Shown here: in pieces, positions 9,399 through 18,107 of the stretch
Numbering within the stretch: position 1 is the stretch's first letter
Layout: each line of letters begins with the position of its first letter
Source of the DNA: an uncultured Saprospiraceae bacterium
GTDB lineage: Bacteria > Bacteroidota > Bacteroidia > Chitinophagales > Saprospiraceae
DNA: 45,487 bases
Assembly: GCA_937929835.1 (NCBI GenBank)
Contig: CALFUU010000005.1
Span: forward strand, 1 to 45,487
Reading direction: 5' to 3'
The notes under the pieces: model-generated
Database searches by the model: none
Told to the model about the DNA's origin: nothing
What the model saw: only the letters and a program-made list of their open reading frames with translations
Made by a program: the position numbers and the translations under genes

Positions 9399-9434
9399 TA
9401 AAGCCCTTCACTTAGTTGTGGAGGGCTTTATTTG
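9399..9434 (+). terminator. Intrinsic terminator after DUF4331 cluster
   Basis: TAAAGCCCT (9399-9407) pairs with AGGGCTTTA (9422-9430). The inner CAC/GTG extends the stem, and TTTG follows. It sits 20 bp after the end of the DUF4331 fusion gene. Confidence 0.8.
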
Positions 9435-9608
9435 TTTGAGACCAATCCTGTAGGAGAATGATTGCTCCTTTTTGTAAAGCCTAGCTCATAACTATTTGTG
9501 ATTGTTTTGTTGTAGACCTCGTTGGTTGATTTTAGTTGTGGTAAGTCAAAACTGTCTTATTGTTTTGTTGTTACTTTGGTAATTTTTGACATCACACATT
9601 AGAGTTAT

Positions 9609-10484
9609 ATGGGAGATCAGTTTAAGGTATCACTAGAAAATCTTGTCAGCAAGCTAGTGGGGTGGCTAGATGCCGTGGTTGTTAATTTGCCGAATTTACT
9701 ATTATCGATTATAGTCATTTTGGTGGCAGTCTTTCTGTCTCGAAGGCTTAGTGCTAGAATTACAAATTTACTTCATAACAGAATCAAGCAGAGTTCAGTT
9801 AGAACCCTTATAGGTAGTGCTATTTCTATATTTATTTTGCTGTTAGGATTGATATTGGCTCTCGGCATACTCAATCTTGATCAAGCGCTTAACTCACTAA
9901 TAGCTGGTGCAGGGGTAGCAGGGCTTGCGATAGGCCTTGCGGTACAAGGGACGCTTTCCAATACATTCTCAGGCATATCTCTTTCAATAAAAAATGACAT
10001 CAATGTAGGAGATTTTATAGAGACCAATGGTTTTGCTGGGACTATAGTAGCCATTAATCTTCGCGATACAAAGATTCGAACTCTAGACAACAACTTGGTC
10101 ATTATTCCTAATAACGCTATATCCAATAATCCATATAAAAACTTTAGCCTAACTAAAGATCTACGCGTAGTTGTTGATACCAGTGTAGCCTATGATTCTG
10201 ATCTAAAGTTTGTGGAGGAGATTGCCGAAGCAGCTATCACAAAGCAATTTCCCTATAGAGCTTCCGACTTCGAGTTCTACTATATGTCTTTCGGCGATAG
10301 TGCTATTAATATTCAGTTGCGATTTTGGATTCAAGCTAAGGATAGATTCTCTTTGACAAAGAGTCGAAGTCAAGCTATTGTTATTGTCAAGGACGCCTTT
10401 GAGCTGAATGGTATAGACATTCCATTTCCTATACGTAGCCTTTATGTTACAAGTCACGATGATGGGAAAAATCCACTCCAATAA
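9609..10484 (+). CDS. mscS: Small-conductance mechanosensitive channel (MscS family)
   Basis: The 291 residues follow the MscS plan. An N-terminal periplasmic helix is followed by hydrophobic segments at ~27-45 and ~70-92. The pore-lining TM3 is rich in Gly/Ala (AGVAGLAIGLAVQGTLSNTF, ~97-116). The cytoplasmic beta domain contains VGDFIE and a segment ending NLVIIPNNAI, and the C-terminal alpha/beta domain ends in GIDIPFPIRSLYV. Its role is a homopentameric or heptameric inner-membrane valve that opens on hypo-osmotic shock. It stands alone, with a terminator upstream and no clear terminator downstream. The length is close to E. coli MscS (286). Confidence 0.95.
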   Translation: MGDQFKVSLENLVSKLVGWLDAVVVNLPNLLLSIIVILVAVFLSRRLSARITNLLHNRIKQSSVRTLIGSAISIFILLLGLILALGILNLDQALNSLIAGAGVAGLAIGLAVQGTLSNTFSGISLSIKNDINVGDFIETNGFAGTIVAINLRDTKIRTLDNNLVIIPNNAISNNPYKNFSLTKDLRVVVDTSVAYDSDLKFVEEIAEAAITKQFPYRASDFEFYYMSFGDSAINIQLRFWIQAKDRFSLTKSRSQAIVIVKDAFELNGIDIPFPIRSLYVTSHDDGKNPLQ

Positions 10485-10758
10485 GCTTCCTAAATAGATA
10501 AGTGCTCATAAGAGTGTAGGGAGTAATATGTTAATTTCTAGGTTTCTAATTTATCTGGCAACTGTTTAAGTATAGTTTGATCCTGAGATTTGACCTCGTA
10601 TACTGAGATCTACCCTAGATTTCAAAGTTCTGTCTTCGTAGTTGAAACAGCTGATACATTAATAAACTCTTAAAAACCAAGCAATTAGTCATCCCTAGGG
10701 TATATTTGAGCTCCTGTCCGCTGTCTGAGCCTTTAATTCATTTTACCCAAAGCTTATT

Positions 10759-12336
10759 ATGTTGAAGTTCCTTTCACTGTTATTCCTTTTATCAATGACT
10801 ACCTGGTCGCTCTCAGCACAAGTAGATAAGTACTCTGCAGGTGTCAATGGTCAAAAGTTGGATTGGTTTCTATATTATCTGGACAATTACTATGTAGACG
10901 ATGTCGATATCGATAGTCTTACCTCGATAGCTGTTCGGAGTGTGGCGGCTCACCTTGACCCATTTACTGTATATCAGACCAAGGAAGAAGTTGAGAAACA
11001 AACGAATGCTGACAAGGGCTATTCTGGCAAGGCTGTAGGCTTTTCTTTCTATATGCTTAAGGATACAGCTGTCGTCACTTACGTTAATGATAAAGGCCCA
11101 GCTGATCTAGCGGGTCTCAAGCGAGGAGATCAGGTACTGACTATCAATGGGGAGAATCTGACTCACGTGCACTATAGCGCAATCAATACTGTCATTAATG
11201 ATAGAGAGGTGGAGGACTTCACCTTGGACATATTGCGTAATGGTTTCCCTTTTGAGGTTAAGATAACCAAGGCTCTGGTACCTTGGCCTAGTGTCAATTC
11301 TGCTTATATGATGACCTCCACGATAGGGTATATCAAAGTCGGAAAATTCACTTTAAAGACAATGGAGGAATTCGTCCCATCGCTCTCTTATCTCAAGTCT
11401 CTCGGTATGCAGGAGTTGATACTTGACCTCAGAGGCAATAACGGTGGGGTAGTAGAGCAAGCTTATCAGCTGGCAGATCAGTTTCTGAGTGAGGGACAGT
11501 TGGTATATGCAGAAGAAGGGTTCAATAAGGAGAGAAAGGAACACATCGCCACTGCCCAAGGTGGGTGGGTATACGGTAAGTTAGCCATCCTGCAAAATGA
11601 GTATACAGCCTCTGCTAGTGAAGTTTTTATTGGTGCTCTACAGGACTGGGATAGAGCTGTCGTGTTGGGTACGACGACTTATGGCAAAGGATTGATCCAG
11701 CAGTCTTATAAGCTGGGTGATGGATCTAATATCCGTATTACAATAGGCAGATATACGACACCGTCGGGTAGAGCGCTGTTGCGTACACGTGCAGAGGCGG
11801 AGGACGTTATGTTGCCTTACCGAGAAGCGCTTAAGGCCAACTCTTTGACCTCAGACCTCACACTTCCAGATGAGTTGATTACGAAAAGTAAGTCAGGAAG
11901 ATCCATAGTTGCGGGTGATGGCGGTATCGTTCCAGATATCCATTACATCTATGAGCCTGAGATAAATTCTTTCCAGAAGGATATGAATGATGCCGGTCTG
12001 TTGTATCAGTTTGTGACAGAATATATACACCGTGAACGGCATAATATTATGAAGCAATATACTTCTGTGTCAGGGCTTATGAAGGATAGAATGTTCGAAG
12101 CCTTTATGCTGCAGGAATTGAGAAAATTTTTAGAACAGAATCGTCCGTTCTATAATATGCCTAGAAATTTTCCTGATCCAATGATCTATCAAATTAAGAC
12201 TTGGATGGCGTCTCAACTCTGGCACGACAATGCCTATCACGAAGCCGATAATGAAGATGATCGATTGCTATGGCGGGCTAGGGAAGTGATGGAAGGGACG
12301 ATGCACGATAAACTAGGCATCCAGTATCGTAAATAA
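10759..12336 (+). CDS. S41 family C-terminal processing peptidase with PDZ domain
   Basis: This 525-residue protein has a cleavable signal peptide (MLKFLSLLFLLSMTTWSLSA). A short helical N-terminal domain is followed by a PDZ domain (~90-170, with GPADLAGLKRGDQVLTINGE) and the S41 catalytic core. The nucleophile is Ser287 in the TASASE motif and the general base is Lys310 in TYGKG; substrate-pocket residues ILDLRGNNGG are at 221-230. The tail after residue ~395 is helical and not part of the core. It is a periplasmic Ser/Lys protease that cleaves at C termini. It converges with the VEVIKE-repeat gene across a shared terminator. The start follows the signal peptide. Confidence 0.93.
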   Translation: MLKFLSLLFLLSMTTWSLSAQVDKYSAGVNGQKLDWFLYYLDNYYVDDVDIDSLTSIAVRSVAAHLDPFTVYQTKEEVEKQTNADKGYSGKAVGFSFYMLKDTAVVTYVNDKGPADLAGLKRGDQVLTINGENLTHVHYSAINTVINDREVEDFTLDILRNGFPFEVKITKALVPWPSVNSAYMMTSTIGYIKVGKFTLKTMEEFVPSLSYLKSLGMQELILDLRGNNGGVVEQAYQLADQFLSEGQLVYAEEGFNKERKEHIATAQGGWVYGKLAILQNEYTASASEVFIGALQDWDRAVVLGTTTYGKGLIQQSYKLGDGSNIRITIGRYTTPSGRALLRTRAEAEDVMLPYREALKANSLTSDLTLPDELITKSKSGRSIVAGDGGIVPDIHYIYEPEINSFQKDMNDAGLLYQFVTEYIHRERHNIMKQYTSVSGLMKDRMFEAFMLQELRKFLEQNRPFYNMPRNFPDPMIYQIKTWMASQLWHDNAYHEADNEDDRLLWRAREVMEGTMHDKLGIQYRK

Positions 12337-12403
12337 TACAATGCATACAAGAATTAAGACATTGTAGTCTGACAGTTCTTGTAGAACAAGTAAGCCCAAA
12401 AGC

Positions 12404-12438
12404 AAAAAGACCAACCCACAAGTGGGTTAGTCTTTTTT
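12404..12438. terminator. Bidirectional terminator
   Basis: A long near-perfect stem: AAAAAGAC and AACCCAC on the left pair with GTGGGTT and GTCTTTTT on the right around a 2-base loop, with one mismatch. There is a T-run on the plus strand and an A-run on the other side. It can stop both the S41 protease transcript (plus) and the repeat-protein transcript (minus). Confidence 0.88.
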
Positions 12439-12486
12439 TTGTTAAAGAGTCGAAGAACTTTTCCCTCGACATACACCTTTTCATCT

Positions 12487-13785
12487 TTATACGCCGCCGT
12501 TAAGCTTGTCTTGCAATTCTTTGAGCCCAGCCCAGTCGCCATTTGCGGCAAGGCCCGCTTGTTGTGGCCAAGAACTTGGGTTGTGCATTTGATATCTAGG
12601 ACCTGCTGCCTCCAGTATCGCTTTGAGTTCTTCTGGAGTGCTGCTAGCCATCTGAGCAAAAGTTCTCACGCCACCAGCAATAAGCAGTTCAGAAATTTTT
12701 GGACCGATACCTTCTATTTTCTTGAGGTCGTCAGGAGCAGTCGGTGTGACTGGTGCCGCTGGAACCACTGGTGGAGTAGGGGCAGCTACTTTTGTAACTC
12801 TACCTCTACTGACTTCCTTTGCTTCGTCACCTTTAGTGATTCTGCTCGTCTCTACTGCCACGCCACGTTTCTGCTTCATTGTTGCAGCCATCATTGCTTG
12901 TAGTTGGGCCATATCTATTTCTTGTATGACTTCTACTTCTTTGATGATTTCTACAGGTACTTCCTTGATGACTTCTACTTCCACTTCTATTTCTTTAATA
13001 ACTTCTACTGGTACTTCTCTGATCACCTCTACTTCCTTGATCACTTCTACTTCTTTGATCACTTCTACAGGAACCTCTTTAATGACCTCCTTGATCACTT
13101 CTCTTTCTACTATTCTCTCTACAGGAACCTCTTTAGTGACTTCTACTTCCTTAATAACTTCTACCGCCCTGTCCACTGCTACTTCTTTAGTTACCTGCAC
13201 TTCCTTGATGACCTCAACAGGAATTTCTTTGATAACTTCTATCTCTTTGATAATCTCTACAGGTACTTCTTTGATCACTTCTACCTCGACTATCTTTTCT
13301 ACTATTTTCTCCACTTCCTTGATCACTTCCACAGGTACTTCTTTGATCACTTGTACCTCTTTGATCACTTCTACTTTTTCTGGTACTGTGACTTCTTTAG
13401 TAACCTGTACTTCCTTGATGACCTCTACTTCTTTGATCACTTCTACAGGTACCTCTTTTATGACTTGCACCTCCTTGATGACTTCGACTTCTTTTATCGT
13501 CTCTACGGGTACTTCTTTGATGACTTCGACTTCTTTGATCACTTCTACTTTCTCTGGCTTTGCCATAGTTTGTAGACTGTTCTTTGTGTTGAGGTATTTA
13601 GAGTCCAGTGTTTGATATTTTGCAACTTGCTCATCATATTTAGATTTCAAGTTGGCGATCTCTAGTGTCTGACCATTGATAGTTGCATCATAGTGAGACG
13701 TGTCTATTTCTTCTCCTTGTCTGCCCAGCATCCATCCTAAGAAGGCGGCAACGGACATCAGTAATAATGGTAACCAGATGCACAT
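12487..13785 (-). CDS. Membrane-anchored VEVIKE-repeat protein with helix-hairpin-helix end
   Basis: 432 residues. A single N-terminal membrane helix (~3-20, LPLLLMSVAAFLGWMLG) is followed by a coiled linker (~25-75). A repeat region (~79-295) alternates hexads (V-[EQ]-V-[IT]-K-E) with octads (VPVEVIKE). A linker rich in Ala, Pro and Val follows, then a helix-hairpin-helix domain (~352-395, DDLKKIEGIGPKISELLIAGG). The C-terminus resembles the HhH-containing tails often added to membrane proteins in this phylum. The unit lengths (6 and 8) do not fit a canonical heptad coiled coil, and Pro recurs about every 14-20 residues. The underlying DNA is correspondingly repetitive. The OmpA-like gene lies upstream on the same strand with a 68-bp gap, so they are probably one operon. 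Function unknown; a spacer between the membrane and a nucleic-acid- or protein-binding tip is inference. Confidence 0.8.
   Translation of the reverse strand: MCIWLPLLLMSVAAFLGWMLGRQGEEIDTSHYDATINGQTLEIANLKSKYDEQVAKYQTLDSKYLNTKNSLQTMAKPEKVEVIKEVEVIKEVPVETIKEVEVIKEVQVIKEVPVEVIKEVEVIKEVQVTKEVTVPEKVEVIKEVQVIKEVPVEVIKEVEKIVEKIVEVEVIKEVPVEIIKEIEVIKEIPVEVIKEVQVTKEVAVDRAVEVIKEVEVTKEVPVERIVEREVIKEVIKEVPVEVIKEVEVIKEVEVIREVPVEVIKEIEVEVEVIKEVPVEIIKEVEVIQEIDMAQLQAMMAATMKQKRGVAVETSRITKGDEAKEVSRGRVTKVAAPTPPVVPAAPVTPTAPDDLKKIEGIGPKISELLIAGGVRTFAQMASSTPEELKAILEAAGPRYQMHNPSSWPQQAGLAANGDWAGLKELQDKLNGGV
12920..13555. repeat. Coding short tandem repeats (VEVIKE codons)
   Basis: The DNA encoding the repeat region is a patchwork of 18- and 24-bp units (ACTTCTACTTCTTTGATCAC-like on the plus strand). 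The units are diverged at third positions, so the array is not freshly expanded. It reads open in several frames, which gives spurious long ORFs on the plus strand. Confidence 0.85.
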
Positions 13786-13853
13786 AATTAATTTTGTTTT
13801 AGTGTCTTTTAATGTTGATTAGTGTGGTTGACAGTGGTTGTGTGTGGTTGAAT

Positions 13854-14387
13854 TTATTTTTTCTCGCCAAAGGTCATCGTCGCACCTTTTTTGATATGTT
13901 TTTCTTTGCTGAAACAAGCTTTGCCGACGAGCTCAGAGTTAGAGATCAGTTGATCTGCAGAGATACCCAAGTCATTGACGAGATATTTCTGAATCGCAGC
14001 CGATCTGGCCAATCCTAGATTGTCAAAATTCTTAGGCGTTCCCTCGTTCTTATGATAGTGCCCTGTTACTTGTAGTGCTCTATCTGGATTTTCTTCTAGA
14101 TACCCCGCTACTCTCTCAAGTACTGAAACGAGAGCACTTCCAAGCTCATCAGTATTCAGTTGTGATGTTTTAGGTTTGAAACTAAAGTTCTCCTTTGAAG
14201 TGATATCTAAATTATCGCCATCACTAAAAATCAAGCTAAAGTCACAAGTTGATTTTGTAGTAGCGGCACCTGCTGCTGCAGAGGCTGCTGGCTTCGCTTT
14301 TGCTTTATCTCCGCAGAAGGTTTTTTTGGACCACATCGTCCCGATGGCCATCCAGAGGAGAAGAAGTATAAACCATACAATTTTCAT
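13854..14387 (-). CDS. OmpA-like domain protein, membrane-anchored
   Basis: 177 residues. An N-terminal hydrophobic segment (MKIVWFILLLLWMAIGTMWS) acts as anchor or signal. A short Ala/Lys/Pro linker follows, then a C-terminal OmpA-like peptidoglycan-binding fold (~95-165, RALQVTGHYHKNEG, LGLARSAAIQKYLVNDLGIS). Canonical OmpA arginine and aspartate positions are only partly recognisable, so peptidoglycan binding is likely but not certain. It is the first gene of a probable two-gene unit with the VEVIKE-repeat protein. Together they would link the inner membrane and cell wall (inference). Confidence 0.75.
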   Translation of the reverse strand: MKIVWFILLLLWMAIGTMWSKKTFCGDKAKAKPAASAAAGAATTKSTCDFSLIFSDGDNLDITSKENFSFKPKTSQLNTDELGSALVSVLERVAGYLEENPDRALQVTGHYHKNEGTPKNFDNLGLARSAAIQKYLVNDLGISADQLISNSELVGKACFSKEKHIKKGATMTFGEKK

Positions 14388-14776
14388 TGTCTTAATTTTT
14401 TAGCCCTAAGGCGATTAATGATTATCTATTAGTGGTTGTGTGTTGGTGTCGATCAACTTGTTACACATTACAGTTTTTCGACATATGATTAGAATCAAGG
14501 TTTGTGCCAACCTTTACAAATCCACTACATATGAGCACATTTTAACATATGATTGCCTCTTGTTTGTGACATTTTTGTACGTAAGTGATTCATAATGAGT
14601 TAGTTATGGCGACATATATTGATGGGAAATAAAATTCTCGTTCCGTCTATAAAAAGAGCAACCGGCCTCTGTTGTAAGCACCACCAGGGCTATTTGGTCC
14701 CATGAAATAGTTTCACATACAGTAAATCACTCAATGGACTATCTTTGACACTCATCATATTACAAGACCACTACAT
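14388..14776. other. Divergent intergenic region upstream of nadE
   Basis: It holds the promoters for the OmpA-like gene (minus) and nadE (plus). Visible items are a 6-bp-stem hairpin (AAGGTT/AACCTT, 14497-14514) and a 13-bp direct repeat, CCACTACATATGA, at 14522-14534 and 14768-14780. The second copy includes the nadE start codon; the first starts a 4-codon ORF. No RNA gene was recognised. Confidence 0.5.
14740..14747 (+). promoter_or_regulatory. Candidate -7 box for nadE
   Basis: TATCTTTG matches the Bacteroidota sigma-ABfr -7 consensus TAnnTTTG, 29 bp before the nadE start codon. No clean -33 TTG is at the expected distance, so this is moderate evidence only. Confidence 0.45.
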
Positions 14777-16414
14777 ATGAAAATAGCCATCGCGCAGCTC
14801 AATTACCTCATAGGCGACTTCGAGGGTAATGTCCAGAAAATGCTCTCCTATGCGCAGACAGCCAAGGAGAATGGTGCCGATATCGTTGTATTTGGAGAAT
14901 TGGCCATCTGTGGCTATCCGCCGAGAGACTTTCTTGAGTTCAATGACTTTATAAGAAGGGTGGAGGAGAGCATAGAGGTCCTAACGGCCGCTGCACAAGG
15001 CATCGCTATCGTTGTTGGCGCACCCTCAGTCAATCTCATTCCTGAAGGCAAGGACCTTTATAATTCCGTCTATTTTCTAGCGGATGGAGAGGTCAAGCAC
15101 CTACAGCACAAGGCCTTGTTACCGACCTATGACGTATTTGATGAGTATAGATATTTCGAACCCGCGACTGAGTTTGAGACATTAGAATATATGGGTAAGC
15201 GGATCGCACTGACAGTCTGTGAGGACATATGGGATATAGAGGAGGAGAACCCACTCTATACTGTCCGCCCTCTAGATGTTTTGATAAATGAGAAACCTGA
15301 CTTCATTATTAATGTCTCCGCTTCGCCTTTTAATTATCGCCACGCAGAGGATAGAATTGATATCGTCAAGGCCAATGTGGCAAAGTATGGCCTAACGATG
15401 TTCTATTCCAATCACGTAGGCGCCCAGACAGAATTGATCTTCGATGGAGGCTCTTTGGTGGTTTCTCCTAATGGCGTTGTGCACAGAGAGATGCCCTATT
15501 TTATGGAGTCCATGGAGATATTTGATCTTGATCAGGTCGATGCGGGCAAGACAGCCTCTCTCCAGCCCAAAGATGATATTTCAGAAATACACGATGCCTT
15601 AATCCTTGGTATACAAGATTACTTCGGTAAGCTGGGTTTCAAAAAAGCTATACTCGGCCTCTCAGGCGGGATAGATTCTGCGGTGACAGCGGTACTGGCA
15701 CAGCGAGCTCTCGGAAAAGAAAATGTCAGAGTTCTCTTGATGCCGTCACAATTTTCTTCTGATCACTCGGTCAATGATGCGAGAGATCTTGCAGAAAACT
15801 TGGGCATTAAGTATGACATCATTCCTATCAAGGATGTCTATGATGGCTTTATGGGTAAGTTAGGAGAGCACTTTGAGGGGCTGCCATTTAATGTGACGGA
15901 GGAGAACATCCAGGCTCGTGTCCGAGGGACTTTGTTGATGGCCTTCTCCAATAAGTTTGGCAACATCCTCCTCAATACAAGTAACAAAAGCGAGATGGCC
16001 GTAGGGTATGGCACCCTATATGGAGATCTGGCGGGTGGTATATCGGTGCTTGGTGATGTCTATAAGACGCAGGTCTTTGCTCTAGCCAGGTATATGAATA
16101 AGGACGGTGAGGTGATTCCAGAAAACAGCATTACCAAGCCGCCGTCTGCGGAGCTAAGACCAGATCAAAAAGATTCTGATAGTCTCCCAGATTATGATGT
16201 ACTCGACGAGATACTGTTTGAGTACATCGAGCATCAAAAAGGGCCTAGCGAGATAGTAGCGATGGGCCACGACGAAGCACTAGTTGCTCGGATACTGAAG
16301 ATGGTCAACAGAAACGAATTCAAAAGGCATCAGACGGCTCCTGTACTGCGGGTGTCCTCTAAGGCCTTTGGGATGGGTAGACGCTTACCTATCGTGGGGA
16401 AATATCTTTCTTAA
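14777..16414 (+). CDS. nadE: Glutamine-dependent NAD+ synthetase
   Basis: 545 residues in two domains. The N-terminal nitrilase-type glutaminase (1-~260) has the Glu41 (FGELAICGYPPRDF), Lys112 (HKALLPTYD) and Cys148 (TVCEDIWD) triad. The C-terminal synthetase (~275-545) has the PP-loop LGLSGGIDS (293-301) and the SKNKSE-like segment NTSNKSEMAVGYGTLYGDLAGG. It makes NAD+ from deamido-NAD+, ATP and glutamine-derived ammonia channelled between the domains, in the cytosol. It is a single gene, and the length is normal for the glutamine-using form. Confidence 0.96.
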   Translation: MKIAIAQLNYLIGDFEGNVQKMLSYAQTAKENGADIVVFGELAICGYPPRDFLEFNDFIRRVEESIEVLTAAAQGIAIVVGAPSVNLIPEGKDLYNSVYFLADGEVKHLQHKALLPTYDVFDEYRYFEPATEFETLEYMGKRIALTVCEDIWDIEEENPLYTVRPLDVLINEKPDFIINVSASPFNYRHAEDRIDIVKANVAKYGLTMFYSNHVGAQTELIFDGGSLVVSPNGVVHREMPYFMESMEIFDLDQVDAGKTASLQPKDDISEIHDALILGIQDYFGKLGFKKAILGLSGGIDSAVTAVLAQRALGKENVRVLLMPSQFSSDHSVNDARDLAENLGIKYDIIPIKDVYDGFMGKLGEHFEGLPFNVTEENIQARVRGTLLMAFSNKFGNILLNTSNKSEMAVGYGTLYGDLAGGISVLGDVYKTQVFALARYMNKDGEVIPENSITKPPSAELRPDQKDSDSLPDYDVLDEILFEYIEHQKGPSEIVAMGHDEALVARILKMVNRNEFKRHQTAPVLRVSSKAFGMGRRLPIVGKYLS

Positions 16415-16528
16415 AAAATCAAAATGAAATGAACTAATCAACTTGATAATGGAGTTGAGAATAGGGGCGGATGGCCTAATAGAAAAAGCACACAACAATA
16501 TTCAATAACATAAACACTAACTAAAATT

Positions 16529-16897
16529 ATGACTACACAACAAGTAGCGAACCAACTATGGCAGTATTGTAAAGAAGGCAAATGGCAAAAAGCACATAAA
16601 GAGCTTTATTGTAATGATGTATGGAGCCAAGAGCCACAAGGTGCTCAAAATAGATACGTCAAAGGAAAGAAAGGTATCCAAGCCAAAGGAGATTGGTGGC
16701 AGAAAAATGTCAAAGTCTTTGATATGAAAGTAGGTAAGCCAACCGTCGCTGGCAATTGGATTACAATGAAGATGTCTATGGATACGCAGAATAAAGCGAA
16801 AGGATCTCCTAGAGTCCAGTCAGAAGAAATCTGCGTATACAATGTTAAAGATGGTAAAATTGTCTCTGAACAGTTTTTCTATGATACGAATGGCTAA
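16529..16897 (+). CDS. SnoaL-like / NTF2-fold protein
   Basis: 122 residues, soluble, no signal peptide. The N-terminal helix (QVANQLWQYCKEGKWQKAHK), the mid-domain GIQAKGDWWQ and the final strands (SEEICVYNVKDGKIVSEQFF) fit the SnoaL/NTF2-like fold, a cone-shaped domain that binds small ligands. The same fold occurs as an enzyme (polyketide cyclase-like) and as a non-catalytic stress protein; nothing here identifies a substrate. It is a single gene followed by a terminator. Confidence 0.75.
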   Translation: MTTQQVANQLWQYCKEGKWQKAHKELYCNDVWSQEPQGAQNRYVKGKKGIQAKGDWWQKNVKVFDMKVGKPTVAGNWITMKMSMDTQNKAKGSPRVQSEEICVYNVKDGKIVSEQFFYDTNG

Positions 16898-16921
16898 GCC
16901 TAGTCAAGACAGAAAATATAT

Positions 16922-16951
16922 AAAGTCTGGCCTAGTGGTCGGGCTTTTTTT
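16922..16951 (+). terminator. Intrinsic terminator after SnoaL-like gene
   Basis: An 11-bp stem with several G-T pairs (16922-16932 with 16937-16947) around a TAGT loop, followed by TTTT. Confidence 0.75.
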
Positions 16952-17196
16952 ATGCTTGTATTTCAGGGTAGTGCGACACAGTCTTCGTTAATGAGCCGTT
17001 AACCGTTCGTCAATATTGTTTGTGTGAGCATCTTCTTTTTTTTGACAAAGCTCAGAGGAATGAGAAAAAAAGTGATCAGTGAGGCCAATTAATTTTATCT
17101 AAGTATCAAGAAATAATCTCAGGCTGAAAAGAAAAAAGTCGAGACTGGTGGAGAATAGTCTAACATCAGCTTAGATGGCGTACGGACTTAAGTTAA

Positions 17197-18051
17197 CTAA
17201 CAACAATATCCAAAGTAATATTCTGCAACCTTAATATACGCTACGTCTGACCCAGAATAATCACTTAGAATAAGTACCAACTTCGCCATCTTTTCTCCAT
17301 ACTTGATGATGAAATCCTCTACACCATCTCCGTTAATGTCGCCCTTCCAGTGTATGGATCTTGGTCTTAGATCGTTCTCTGTCAGGAAGATATCTCTGTT
17401 GTTGTAGCAATAGAGGAGCTCATTGGAATCTTCAGAGAAATAAAAATCATCGTTAAGTGCTTCTGCAATTGATTTATCTATGTCTTCAAAGGGAGGGGAG
17501 TAGTGAGCTTGCTCTACACTGAGTGGCTGCTTGGAACCGATGATGAATTCTGGAATGTTATCTGAATTGATTTCTATACAGACTTCAGTGCCGATAGTCG
17601 CTTTTTGATGATAATAGCTAAAGCTTATTGGCTGAACTTGAAAGCTATTCTCCTTTTTCGTTTTATGGACACCTATCCAGTTGAGCTCTGGATCATATTG
17701 GAAGTTCTCGAAGCAAGTACAGTTAGGTAGGAGTAGGCTATAGTCAGAATTTATCTTAGCAGTTGGAAATTTATAATTGTACGGTACTACGTACTTTTTG
17801 TAGAGATAGCCTATCTGGTTGTTGGCAGTAACTTTAATCCAGTCAGTGGTAGAGGTGGTTTCTTTTTGTTGGATAACCTTGGTGCCATAAGACAGCTTGG
17901 CGAGTATTGTGGATTGGGTGTGGGGTTGAGGTCTGAGGTTGAGCCCAGAAGTGGCGATTACGGTATAACTGTTTTTATTTCTAGGCTTGCCTTCTTGCGA
18001 GATACTTATGTAAGAACACAGCAGTATAATTAGCGTGAAGACAATTTTCAT
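17197..18051 (-). CDS. Secreted SH3-domain protein
   Basis: 284 residues with a signal peptide (MKIVFTLIILLCSYISIS). A bacterial SH3 domain covers ~28-92 (SGLNLRPQPHTQSTILAKLS, WIKV, GYLYKKYV). The rest carries a FG-GAP-like DINGDGVEDFIIKYG segment near residue 245. SH3b domains bind cell-wall peptides or act in surface proteins; the role here is unknown. It lies 56 bp downstream of the DUF5916 gene on the same strand and could be co-transcribed. Confidence 0.7.
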   Translation of the reverse strand: MKIVFTLIILLCSYISISQEGKPRNKNSYTVIATSGLNLRPQPHTQSTILAKLSYGTKVIQQKETTSTTDWIKVTANNQIGYLYKKYVVPYNYKFPTAKINSDYSLLLPNCTCFENFQYDPELNWIGVHKTKKENSFQVQPISFSYYHQKATIGTEVCIEINSDNIPEFIIGSKQPLSVEQAHYSPPFEDIDKSIAEALNDDFYFSEDSNELLYCYNNRDIFLTENDLRPRSIHWKGDINGDGVEDFIIKYGEKMAKLVLILSDYSGSDVAYIKVAEYYFGYCC

Positions 18052-18107
18052 TTTATAAATGTATAAATTTATACTGGGCTAAATTGTAGCCTCATAATAA
18101 CCTTTCC

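Noticed and set aside
9560-9595. Two near-matches to TAnnTTTG upstream of mscS
   Set aside because: Both have wrong spacing between TA and TTTG (one or three bases instead of two).
12920-13555. CRISPR-like array
   Set aside because: The repeats are 18-24 bp, without unique spacers, and are fully explained by the repeat protein's codons.
12722-13615. Long plus-strand ORFs rich in Ser/Thr or Phe/Tyr opposite the VEVIKE gene
   Set aside because: They are shadows of the repetitive codons on the minus strand; composition follows the repeat and there is no start context or family match.
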